Source: Sipunculus nudus (taxonomy: Eukaryota > Annelida > Sipuncula > Golfingiida > Sipunculidae). From it: a stretch of DNA of 64,000 bases. Made by a program: the position numbers and the translations under genes. This document shows positions 38,130 to 48,570 of the stretch, piece by piece (position 1 is the stretch's first letter; each line of letters begins with the position of its first letter). The DNA lies in the NCBI GenBank assembly GCA_026874595.1, contig CM049310.1, positions 19,878,058 through 19,942,057 on the forward strand, in the 5' to 3' direction. The notes beneath the pieces were generated by a model. That model did no database searches. It was not told where the DNA came from and saw only the letters and a program-made list of their open reading frames with translations.

Positions 38130-38480
38130 TTTGAAAGTACTATAATTGATTCTGTAGAATCGCGGAAAAGATCATGTTTATAATGCATGTTGAGCGTTAA
38201 GGACTATATTGACTTGGCAGTTCATGTACCTACAGTTAATAAAAAAGTGTAAATATAAACAAGGAGATCATTATTAAAACGTTAGAAAAAAAAATAAGTA
38301 CATAAACGTCATCGTAAGTACAGTTGTGTCGTTCCCTCCACATCGGGTAATGAATGTCCATCATGATAACTGATTTTGTAGAATTGTGAAAAAAAATTCA
38401 TGTTCATTACACAAGTTGAGCGTTAAGGACTATATTGACTAGGCAGTTCATGTACCTAGAGGTAATAAAAAATGTAACTG
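38130..38480. repeat. Duplicated host segment, units A-B-A'
   Basis: Block A (about 38150-38240; GAGCGTTAAGGACTATATTG and GGCAGTTCATGTACCTA) and block B (38284-38365; AAACGTCATCGTAAGTACAG and CCTCCACATCGGGTAATGAA) are followed by a second A (about 38370-38480). The second B is displaced to about 40148-40240 by the intervening repeat element, so the original state was a tandem A-B duplication of about 235 bp. Confidence 0.8.
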
Positions 38481-38489
38481 TAGTAAAAA

Positions 38490-40142
38490 AAGAGACTAGA
38501 CGACCAGAGGCCGAGCGCTTGCCGGAAGTTGAAATGACAGACAGACGGACAGACGATACAAAGTGTAGGTTTTCCATCAATTGGTTGAGTGATCTTCAGA
38601 GTGAATGCCGAGGAATTAGGGCCTGTAGAATGATATATATCACACAAAATAACATGAAAGCACACAAAGCTGACAACAACTGACAAACGGAAAAACATCC
38701 TGACACACTGACACATTTTAGTTAACATATGATTAGATAAACATATGGAGAAGATATATAGAAACAAAATGAGTTATAGTTTGTGCAGATAAAGTTCACA
38801 GTTTTGGAGGAAGGGCCAAGCACTGATATGTTGCAGTGGTTCGAGTGCAGGGCCCCTAGCAACAATATCCCGAAAATAAAAAAAGAACACTTTCGAGATA
38901 TTAGTGTATGACATCAGCTGTACCAGTTTCAAAAGGATTCCTGCAAAACTGTGGTCTGTACAATTGTATATGTGACACGCAAAAACCAGCAAGCAGGCGA
39001 ATTTGAGGACACTGACAAACAGTCGGACAAACTGACAAAGTGACTCAAGATTGTGTCCAAATGACTACACCAGGTTATGGGAAGACTTAGAGGGAGAAAA
39101 TAAGCTATTGTTTATGTAATTGATGTTTATAGTTCTGGAAATATAGCAAACAAACAAAAAATGATATGTTGGGAGGGTCGAGTGCAGCGCCCTCTAATGG
39201 TCATATCCGGAAAATGGAAAACCTCTTTCGAGATATTTCTGTAAGACATAAGATGTAATAGTTTCAAAAGGATTCTTTCAAAACTGTGGCCTGTAGAATG
39301 TTATATGTGAGACGCAGGCAACAGCAAGCAGGCGAATTTGAGGACAACTGACAAACAGACAGACATACTGACAAAGTGACTCAAGATTGAGACCAGATGA
39401 CTTAACGAGTTAATGGAGAATACTAAGAGGAAGAAAATAAGCTATAGTTTTTGTAATTGATGCTTATAATTTTGGAGATATGGCCAAAACATGATATTTT
39501 GGGTAGGTTTGCATACAGCGCCCCCTAGCGGTAGCATTCAAAAAATGAAAAAAACCTTTCGAGATAATAGTGTAGGACTTACGATATGTCAGTTTCAAAA
39601 AGATTCCTGCAAAACTGTGGCCTCCAGGGCAAGATTAATGAAATCTCGAAATATCTCGTTTGACGAGATATTATACGAGATATTGCGAGACTTGTAATTA
39701 AATCTTGTAGCTCTGGTTTAATGCTATCTGATGCAAAAAACTAGACCTCTGAACCTTTAAAAAAGTTAGAAAAACATCAGCATTTTTCCCAAAAATTGCG
39801 TTACCATGGTTACCGCAAATTGAGTCAGCTACATACCAGAAGACAGGCCTTGGAATGATAATTAAAATGAGCTAAAGTTGAAGTAGATACGACTCATAGT
39901 CACACAGATATGAAGAAAAAACCGTTTTGTATACTTTTAATGACCTTGACCTTGACCTTTGATCTACATTATCCAAAAACAATAGGCTCATGTCATTTTA
40001 CATTTTCCATCAACTTTATAAGTTTGAAAGCGATTGCTGCAAAATTGCGACCTGTAGAGAGGTAACAGACAAACAGACAGACAGATAGACAGACAGACTG
40101 ACCAACCAGCTTGCCGAAATCGGAGATTTCAGGCAAGCAAAA
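38490..40142 (+). mobile_element. Tandem-core repeat element, 335-bp units, terminal hairpin
   Basis: Core units begin near 38771, 39103 and 39440 (GCTATAGTTTTTGTAATTGA-type), a period of 332-337 bp. Each contains CAGCGCCCCCTAG-like sequence, TTTCGAGATA, TTTCAAAAGGATTC and ACTGTGGCCTG. Before the core lies ACAGACAGACGGACAGACGA. After it come TGACCTTGACCTTGACCTTT (39941-39960) and a GACA-rich stretch, then a hairpin at 40109-40138 whose arms are GCTTGCC and GGCAAGC. It splits a tandem duplication of flanking sequence, which supports insertion. The terminal hairpin recalls non-autonomous Helitrons, but no CTRR end is seen, so the class is open. Confidence 0.65.
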
Positions 40143-40147
40143 ATTAA

Positions 40148-40240
40148 GAAAACGTTATATAAATGTAAGTACGCAAACGTCATCATATAGTACTGTTGTG
40201 TCGTCGCCTCCACATCGTGTAATGAATATCCGTCATGATT
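40148..40240. repeat. Displaced second copy of block B
   Basis: GTAAGTACGCAAACGTCATC, GTTGTGTCGTCGCCTCCACA and TCGTGTAATGAATATCCGTC correspond position by position to 38284-38365. This marks the right boundary of the 38.5-40.1 kb insertion. Confidence 0.85.
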
Positions 40241-41462
40241 TGAGATGAGGACACCTTTCTTGCGAAGTTTATAACTGAGGCCTGAACGTCCCTGGTAAAG
40301 CCGGCCGACGTATGATCCATCACGAGCTTACAACCTACCCCAGATCATTAGAAGATCTTGCAGTCCTGATCTTACATGGCGTGAAGGATTCTGTACGGCA
40401 GCGACATCATTAAGGACCTAAATCAGTACACATTTGGTCAGTAATCGTGTGAGTGAGTGAACTATGTACTCTGAGGAAGGAGGAAGCACGTGAGAGAGGA
40501 CATTAATATAGTGTTTACACGGGAGTCAGCCTGATTCCTTAAAATAGCTATATACTCAAATCCACTATCCTTCTACTTTTATTTGCTATATTTTAATATG
40601 AATGAAGGGCTGATCCAAAGCCGGAGTAGTGGTGATAATAAACTCCTCTTACCGGAAGGAGCTACAATTTCTTAGTGCCCCCCCCCCCTGGATTTGTGAT
40701 TCTTTATCAGGTTATCAGTACCCCTGATATAAATGGTAAACAGCTGCCTTCCCAGAATCCTAGATTCACCCCAACATAATAACATAATTATTTTGCATCA
40801 ATAGCAAGATGGTGAATGTGTCAAAAGCTTAAATGAAAAATAAAATACATGGTCTGAATCAGAAATTATGTCATAACTGAACCGACCAGAACTGATTTCC
40901 GATTTATCTGCAGCGCTGCGAAATGGCGGGTTAAATGACAGTGTTTTAATGGATTTCTTGACAGACTCAGCGATATAATCTTATTACAGCAAACAGGTGG
41001 CACATAAATCATATTTCAAATAGAAACTCGCTTCTGTAATTATCATATTATGCTATTTTTCTCATTTTGTATCGGCTAATCTTGGTATCCAAACATAAGA
41101 AAGGAATGGGTGTTGGAGAATGATGTTGATGTTTAAACACGTAAATTCTCGAGTTTTCAGTCCTGCAATAAAAAAAAAATAAATAAAATCAAGAAGGCTG
41201 AGAGAGTTTATTTAACACTTTATAAAAGTTTTTTTTTAAAGAGTGCTTTTATTTATTTTCATCCTCGGTTAACTGCAAATAGTGGACCGAAGTTTACAAA
41301 TTTACCCATATTTGGTGAATAGGTTCCACTGTTACTTTCATTCCTGCATAGGAGTTTGGGCTCATACAGTCCGACAGGTAATTGGTTGGTCCAGGAAAAA
41401 TGATGATAATACCTGAAAAGGTTCTTGAGGTATTGCGCGAAAAACCCTGACATACGGAACAA
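40241..41462. other. Unannotated stretch
   Basis: No gene or repeat recognised apart from a C run at about 40679-40688. Confidence 0.4.
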
Positions 41463-41796
41463 TGAGAAGTTGGACCAATGGTCTTCTGCGCTATTGACTG
41501 GCCAAAAAGCTGTCGAACTAATGGGCTGCATGACTTATGTGCTTTCTAACCAATGGGCTGTACGACATATGAACGGTCGGACCAATGAACTATCTGGCCA
41601 ATGAACTGTGTGGCAAATGAGATTTCTGGCCAATGAACTGTCTGGCCAATGAGCTTTCTGGCCGATGAGCTGTCCGGCCAATGAGCTTTCTGGCAGTTGA
41701 GCTGTCTGGCCAATGAACTGTTTGGCAAATAGGCTTTCTGGCCAATGAACTGTCTAGCCAATGAGCTTCCTAGCAAATGAACTGTCTGGCCAATTA
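41463..41796. repeat. 16-bp minisatellite, left part
   Basis: Units of the form TGGCCAATGAACTGTC alternate with TGGCCAATGAGCTTTC. The left edge is degenerate (near 41463) and the units are best preserved from 41580. The array resumes at 42215 after a SINE insertion. The 76-codon frame on the minus strand (41546-41776) is a product of the period. Confidence 0.9.
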
Positions 41797-42214
41797 AGAC
41801 CGGCTTCTGTGGCTCAGGGGTAGAGCGCAGGGCTCAAAGCCGGGAAATCGTGAGTTCGAATCTCAGCCGAGCCGCTGAGATTTTTCACGGTCGACCCCTA
41901 CCCAGGGGTGGGTGCTCTGCAGGACCAATGGGGAGACTGTACCCAACAGTCGGGTTTCACTCACAAACGAATGAGCCTTTCGGGGGTTCCTCGGTGTTAT
42001 GACCCAGCAATGGGGATGAGACACACCCAGGACCCGCAGGAGTGAATCACCGAGCCTGGTTGACGCCAGAGCATTGTGTGCAAGCCCCTGTCACGGAGTC
42101 CGAAACCGGAATGGAAATTCTGCGGTTGTATATAGACTTAGTTAAGCAAGCATTTAAAAAAATGGAGGCGGTTACCTCCACCAATTTTTTTTTTCTAAAA
42201 GAAAAAAAAAAAAA
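41797..42214 (+). mobile_element. tRNA-derived SINE inserted in the minisatellite
   Basis: A 418-bp insert is flanked by perfect 17-bp copies of AACTGTCTGGCCAATTA (41780-41796 and 42215-42231). The T in AATTA is absent from other units, so this is a genuine target duplication and not minisatellite periodicity. The head (about 41801-41877) has a D-arm-like GGCTCAGGGGTAGAGC and a B box GAGTTCGAATCTC. The anticodon arm does not pair well, so it is not a working tRNA gene. A GC-richer body follows, then GGAGGCGGTTACCTCC and a poly-A tail (42202-42214). The intact duplication implies a young insertion. Confidence 0.9.
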
Positions 42215-42287
42215 AACTGTCTGGCCAATTAGCTGTCTAGCCAATGAACTATCTGGCGAATGAGAGTGCTGGCCGATGAGGTGTCGC
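42215..42287. repeat. 16-bp minisatellite, right part
   Basis: It continues the array with CTGTCTAGCCAATGAACTAT and further decayed units. Confidence 0.85.
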
Positions 42288-42602
42288 GTTCTGCTGCTGC
42301 AATCCGCATATCGCGCCAGCTTGAGGTTTCGCGACATGCTGCATGACACGTGGGAAGTATCTCTTCCAGTGTATTAAAAACCGATACCCGATATAATTGT
42401 CCCTCTCCGATTTATAATAAGCAGGTATACACAGGAAAAGTAGTAACAGATATCAATATGCAGGAATATGCTTCAATGGTAAAATAGCAGGTAGTAATCC
42501 AGCTTCATGTATATAATATTTAACATAACGGTATCAGTTATCTGGAAGCATTATGTCAGGCAAGGCTGTATAAGGAGGGTTCTCACAAAAGATATGCATT
42601 TA

Positions 42603-42949
42603 GGCCAAAAAAAAAAAAAAAATTAAGGTATGGTTCTCAGGCACCGTCCGCATCAATTTTGAACCCCCGCATCAACAATTTTTATTTTGATTTTCAATAA
42701 AAACTTTCCAATTTTGAGCTGCTGCCGCTCCGACATTTCTTTCAAGAAGATAAAACCATACAATTTTCTTTGTTTTGTAGTGCTTTTACTTATTTAGCAA
42801 AATATAAAACAGTTATTTTCATGCTTTTCCCTTATCATTTAACATTTTTATCGAAACATACCAAAATATTCAAAATAAAAAAAGCGCCCGCCCGCATTGA
42901 TTTCTGAAAAAAAAGTGCCTGAGACCCATACCTTTTTTTTATTTCGGCC
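42603..42949 (-). mobile_element. Harbinger-type MITE, copy A
   Basis: A 347-bp element starts GGCC and ends GGCC, flanked by TTA on both sides (42600-42602 and 42950-42952). The arms are inverted: an A-rich run then AAGGTATGGTTCTCAGGCA on the left, and TGCCTGAGACCCATACCTTT on the right. TTA target duplications and GGCC-type termini are typical of PIF/Harbinger elements. There is no transposase frame, so it is non-autonomous. Copy B at 59228-59495 is in the opposite orientation. Confidence 0.8.
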
Positions 42950-42989
42950 TTAGTGTTTTAAAATGTCACCTGATCCCTGCTTTTAATAC

Positions 42990-43445
42990 TGATGAAGATT
43001 GTCTTAATTTTTCTTTTCATCTTTCATGAACGCAAAATTTATATCGTTACCTTGGTGCCAGATTTATCCCCAGTATTAGTTTTAACCCTTTTTCAGGGTA
43101 ACGTGCATCTGTTCACGTTACCTATAACCATTCACACCGGGCAGTACATTTCAGTGCGTTATTCTTATGGTAAAATAAAAATGCACGCGTTACAAACAGC
43201 CCACTCTATTCAGTAACAGTCCACCGTGAATAAAAATAATCTTGCAAAATATGAAACATATGCCATTTGTTATATATTATATATGAATACATGTATATAT
43301 GTAATATTGATAGATTTATTTTGTGATGTTATTTATTAAGTTTGTAAACGTTGTACATTTCATTTTACTACATGTGATATTATGCACATATGGAACTATG
43401 GGCCTGAGGTCTTAAATTTCTGAATAAAATATCCATTCATTCATT
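42990..43445 (+). mobile_element. Possible retroelement 3' tail
   Basis: The segment ends CTGAATAAAATATCCATTCATTCATTG, i.e. a polyadenylation signal AATAAA followed by short ATTC repeats, which is how many non-LTR retrotransposons end. ATGGGCCTGAGGTCTTAAAT precedes it. Upstream, a 74-codon frame (42992-43216) includes TTTTTCAG followed by GGTAACGTG and the peptide GQYISVRYSYG, with no recognisable domain. I infer a truncated LINE end. An ordinary terminal exon is possible. Confidence 0.35.
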
Positions 43446-43963
43446 GATAGAATTATCTGCTTAAAGAAAACAATGTTCATTATTCAGTTTGGTAGAATAG
43501 TCAGATTATATAATAACCACTAACTTTTTAAGGGATAGAATGCATCCACACGTGAAATGACACCTTTAGCTTTTTTTCTACTACGCTTACATTGGAACCG
43601 AAAACAGTTGCGAGTAATCTATTGTCATGGATAACGGCGACATAGCGTCTGTAAGAAATTAAAGCAGATTACGCCATGAATCATAAAATTACAAGTCGCA
43701 AAAGGCAATTACCGCCGATTACCAAAGAACAAGCACCAGTAGCAGAAAATCCTATTCCGCGGCGATCTGAGAGCGTACCATAAAAGGGTTACTTATGCGG
43801 AAACAGTGTTTTCAACTGATGGATCTACCATACCATTTATAAGATAAATTGACCGTCAGATGACCGTGAGATGAATTAATCGTTATTTAACACTGACTGT
43901 ACTGATAAAGTTTCCTGCGCGTATCCTGGATGTTAAAAGAATTAAAAGTTTTGAAAGTCAGGG

Positions 43964-44150
43964 CCGGATCCCTGATTTTGTCAATAGAGGGGGGTTCCAA
44001 TTGACAAAGTGGATCATATAAGTATAATCTAGAAAATGTCATCCAATGAATGATGGGAGGAGGTAGGGTTAAAAAATTAGGGATTATCTTTGAAGTAAGA
44101 GAAGGGGGTTGGGGGGGGGGGGGGGGCTCTTCAGTTCCCTTCCCTGTGGG
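43964..44150 (+). repeat. G-tract repeat, partial
   Basis: GGGCCGGATCCCTGATTTTG resembles the left terminus of the G-tract MITE-like family. It is followed by GGGGGGTTCC and later a long G run (about 44112-44127). No GGATCCGC right end is present, so it is a fragment or a related family. Confidence 0.4.
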
Positions 44151-46648
44151 GGACTTTTTATACCTTTACAAGCGCAACACGTCCAGAGAGTACCCGTGCT
44201 GGCTTCATCAGTGTGCACTCCCCATGTAATTATGGCCCCCGAAAAGGAAAGAATCCATCAGGTTGATTACTAATGCTTCACTAGGTGGTCTGTGATATTA
44301 TATTTATACCGCTGATTCAATCAATTCATTTTAAGCAGGGTAAAGGAATAGTAATGATGGTCATCCTTCATTTGTCGGAAAACGTAACCAAGACAAGCGG
44401 AGAGCACATGAAAACCAACGTATAATTTATGTACGCGTAAAACATATACATATCAGACCATATGAAAACATCTCCCGTGTTCTCAGTCTTAGCTCTCCTC
44501 CCAATTCCACGCAAATACCACCTCTCGTCAGGCTGCCAATTGAGCTTAATAAAGGCGTTTAAAGTGATGATGGTCGCTGTTATAAAGAGGACAGGCATTA
44601 CTGATAATACCACGTTTTGTAAATGATGGTCGGGTTTATGTGGCAGGCTCCACACGCTCTGATGTCACGCGGTGTCATCGTTACTGAACTGTGTTTGTTT
44701 TAAGCACCTATCAATTATGATTACGTTACAGATCCTATTAGTCAAATGCTAAGATAAATTACAAAATGCTTCATTTAATTTTATTTATGGCGATTTATGT
44801 ATCAAGGCAAGCTGTTTTTCTAAAGAGATTTTACTGTGAAGGAACTAAATAACTATATCATGCTACCATTTTGTTTTACATTATTGTATACTATGTCATG
44901 CAAGGTAATGAACCATGCATCTTAATGATGTTTTCAGCGATATAGTCTTTGGAAAAGAAACATTGAAAATGGAGAAAACAAATCTGGCTATGATTAAATG
45001 GTTTATGTGATTAATGAAGTATATGTTAAGTGTTGTGTTTTTGTAACATTAACGAGGTATTTCTCATATTTTATCTTTGATGATCAATGTCCATTAAATT
45101 AACTCATTAGAGGATTCTATGGCACTGCACACGGCTTTTACATTTAATGCTTCGCTGCTAAGTTGGAAAACTATTCTCATTTTTTGTCATGCCCTTGGAC
45201 GACCTGCTCATGAATATTCAGGAAGTATCCCTGGCATCCCCACCTTCATTTAACAGCAGCTGAAAAGTAGTTTTAAATTAATATTAGATTAGTATATATT
45301 ATTTTGGAACTGATGAAGTATTCTATCAAATGATACATGTTTTTTTTTATGAAAAGTCACTTACTATTTTAAGTTTATTTGAAAATACGTATTATATTCA
45401 ACTTAAGAAGAGAAAATGAACTTTTAGGGATCTTTTCTGTAAGTTCAACATAAGGAAAAGTATCTCGTTCCTGATGAGTTAAATATGTTAAATATGAGCT
45501 AACTTTATAGTAGCTAATGTCAAAGTATAAACACTTTTACAATTTAAATACTTTTACCATTAACTAGAACGCTTTGCTGGATTTACATTATACATAATAT
45601 AGTCATCTTACATCAGGAAAATTACTCTGGGATGATTTTAATTGGTTTTCCTCCCGAGATCTACCTATATCGATAAACATTGATGTAGCAATATTGATTT
45701 TTCTGCATCGATCCCTGGAGTGAAAGGGGATAGTATAAATTTATAAATTTATGCGATGAAATTATTCATAGACATCTACTCAGGTTAAGAAAAGATCTTT
45801 TTGTTGTGTTTTTATATGTGCAAGTGCCTTCTATATGTTAAAATAAAGTGTTCGTTTAAATGCTTCTTTAATATGGTCTACAGACCTGTTGAATGTAAAC
45901 CTGCAATCACAAAAAATGGAAATGCAACTTGATTTTTAAATGGAAATGCAACTGGATAAAAATAATAACTGGTCTTATTAATAACCTGCATTACATCTTG
46001 ATCGAACAGTATCTTGAAAATTAACATGTATATTTTATCTCTATATTTCTTGTGTGTAATGGGTATTTTTTTAATAATAGCAGAATTACGCTTAGGTCCA
46101 CAACGAAGTGCAATGTAGGTATTCACAATGTAAAGTATCAGAGTCTATCGGATTGAAATTACGACGATCCAAGCAGCGTCTGACATATGAGCGCTTTAGT
46201 TATAATTTAACGGACTTAGTGTTTAATTTGATTTTGATTTTTCAAATTAAAAACCAGAGTTAATTCATTAAGCCATTTCCCAATATAAATCTTTAAAGTT
46301 CATCATAGCTCATATTACTAATGATAACTTCAGCACTGTCCATTGTATAGTATACAAGGCCCCCCTGCGATCCACATATGCGGGGTGCATGTCATGAAAG
46401 AAATATTGCTCCCCCATGCAGGTTTAAGTTGAAATAGAAATTCGCTAGTATGGTTCCCAATATCTGTTACAGATTGCCGGTCAATCTCTTTCAGGAATAT
46501 ATTTTATATTATATTGCTTTGAACGGCACCACGAGCGTGCATGGCTATCCAATCATTTACCTTGGAGCTGTATAACACTGTCGTACACAAAATGGATTTA
46601 AATCTAGTTTTCAAGAGGACATTTATCATATTTATATATTTCTTGCAG
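44151..46648. other. Unannotated AT-rich stretch
   Basis: No gene recognised. A 95-codon minus-strand frame (44368-44655) has a hydrophobic segment, VVLSVMPVLFITATIITLNA, but no family resemblance or splice context that I can defend. Confidence 0.35.
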
Positions 46649-46752
46649 AAACGACTCTGTCAGATGGAGAGTTGTCCACCAAATGCAGATGGAATTCCTT
46701 AAATTTACAAGTACCCGTGAATGGATTTATCTCTTGCCACGAAGATTTCTGA
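46649..46752 (+). CDS. Candidate terminal exon, unrecognised
   Basis: A good acceptor (T-rich tract, TTCTTGCAG, ending at 46648) opens into a 33-codon frame that starts TTLSDGELSTKCRWNSLNL and ends NGFISCHEDF before TGA (46750-46752). The composition is coding-like, with two Cys and mixed polar residues. An AATAAA signal lies at 47024-47029, a reasonable distance for a 3' UTR. No upstream exon was found, so the gene is unproven. A 72-codon frame in another phase (46683-46901) overlaps and looks less convincing. Confidence 0.3.
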
Positions 46753-48179
46753 AGTGCCATCGGCTGTTCCTAAATAATCGAGCTCCTGACATTTTCTCCA
46801 TTTATCACATTCTTTTAAACATAAGTCAGTTTACTTTCCATACAGACCAATTTCAGGGATATATAACACAGCAAAATACTTCGATACGTTATTTCATATA
46901 ACTCAGTGCTGATGATGTTTAAGTTCACATCATTTTCTCTTATGATTACGGATTATTATGGTCGCGACCTAGGCCAACAGACAAATACCTACAGCAAACT
47001 GATCGGGGTAAACACTTTAAATCAATAAAAAACCTACCTGGCTAAAAGTTAACTTTATTGTGATTAGCATTCATATTGTTCTTAAAAGAACTGTTTGAAA
47101 GACGGCATATGCCTGCTGAAGAAATGTCCGTATGATTTGGTCCCTTCGTAATTAACTTAATCCTGCTTTCAGAAATCAAGTAATCTGTGACCAGTACTTG
47201 GGTCATGTCTGGAATGGATCCGTTCTGAATTGGAATTCTGTATGATTATTCGAATTGAAGACAGGTAAAATGAAGTGAATTTGAACTGATCGAAGCAGAA
47301 GCTCTCCGGCTCAGATGAACTGTTGAACCAATATGCTAGTTATCCGATTTTTCTGAATATGGCTGATCTCGCTGCTCGTTTCTTGGAGGTATTTAGTAAA
47401 ACAATAAAACCAGATGTATTTAATATGTATCAAATGTAGTATCACATAGAGTTTGGGAGACAGTTGAATGTTCGAAATTAAAAATCATTACCTTGTGTTT
47501 TCATTATTTTGCAACGGTTCTTTATTTCGAATTGAAATTTAACCGAATGAAAATGACATGGATTTAAACGGAATGCAATGTTCAATATGGCTGCTGAAGT
47601 ATAATTGAATTCGAAAACTCTGAACTGACCCGACGTCTTATTACGGCTACATAGCAAAAATCCACCAAGGTCAATTGTGAATTTCAAGGGGGTGTATTAA
47701 ATTGCCGTTGACCTTATTCACGTTTATAACCATTAAAATAAAAAACGTAGGCCTTTTCATGTTTTCATGAGCATGCAGTTCCACCAAATATATACCCATT
47801 TTAAGAACCAACAATCATATTCACAATTAGTCTGATACGCATCTGCCAGACACTGATCACAGACAATCACTCTGAGGGGGATACAATTGAAATGAAAAAA
47901 TAATCATCCTTGGTATCAAATACCTTTTTCATATTCATAATGTCACTATGTAATAGACTCTGGAATATGAAAAAGATAATATAGACATTTGTAATCATTC
48001 TGTCTGAAAATGCAGTTATTGAAGTTTATTAATTATTATAATTAGGTTTCAAAGAGATATAATAAACATGATGAAGCACAGACTTTCAGAAGAAAATTTC
48101 ACCTGTTAGAACCAAATGTTATAATAAGATTGTCGTTTTAAATTTCTGATATCTGTCTCCTCCAGGAGGGATTACGTTC
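46753..48179. other. Unannotated AT-rich stretch
   Basis: It includes the possible polyadenylation signal at 47024. Otherwise nothing is recognised. Confidence 0.35.
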
Positions 48180-48570
48180 ATTCCCGTTCTCATGTGTGTA
48201 TGTGTTTGTTCACAACGTATCTCACGCAAGCACGAACGGAATCCATGAAATTTTATGGCATTTCAGAAATGGCCTACAGAAGAGTGATTAGATTTTGGTG
48301 TTCATCCAGCATTTTATCTTGTTTCTGGAGCATCATCAAGGAATATTCACAACTGTTTGTTCATTTAAGCATGAATGAAACTGGAAAAATGAGCAAAAAA
48401 AACCCAGTAAAAATAAGTGATTGTGCAGGCAGGTCTCGTTAGAAGGTTCTAGGTCCGGTGTTTATGATTTTTGTCCTGATAACGGACGGCCGGAGGACCG
48501 GACAACAGGACGAGGGGTAAAGGCTCATCGCTATAGCTAAGATGACTTTAAGTCAGCTGAGCTTAACGTG
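48180..48570 (+). repeat. Hairpin-tailed dispersed repeat
   Basis: GTGTGTATGTGTTTGTTCAC, ACGAACGGAATCCATGAAAT and a tail with AACGGACGGCCGGAGGACCG, then a hairpin at 48535-48563 whose inner stem is TGACTT/AAGTCA and whose outer stem is AGCT/AGCT. This repeats the tail layout at 19.99-21.06 kb and 38.5-40.14 kb (GGAC/GACA-rich tract then hairpin), but with no tandem core. The 82-codon frame across it is incidental. Confidence 0.55.

Noticed and set aside
41546-41776. 76-codon repetitive peptide on the minus strand
   Set aside because: It is a translation of the 16-bp minisatellite, with no start or splice context.
41801-41877. Functional tRNA gene
   Set aside because: D-arm and B box look good, but the anticodon stem does not pair and the sequence continues into a SINE body with poly-A and target duplications.
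41463-42287. CRISPR-like array of short repeats
   Set aside because: The 16-bp units are directly abutting with no spacers, and the DNA is eukaryotic.
44368-44655. 95-codon frame with a hydrophobic segment, possible receptor piece
   Set aside because: One hydrophobic run is not enough to name a membrane protein, and no family motif or exon boundary supports it.
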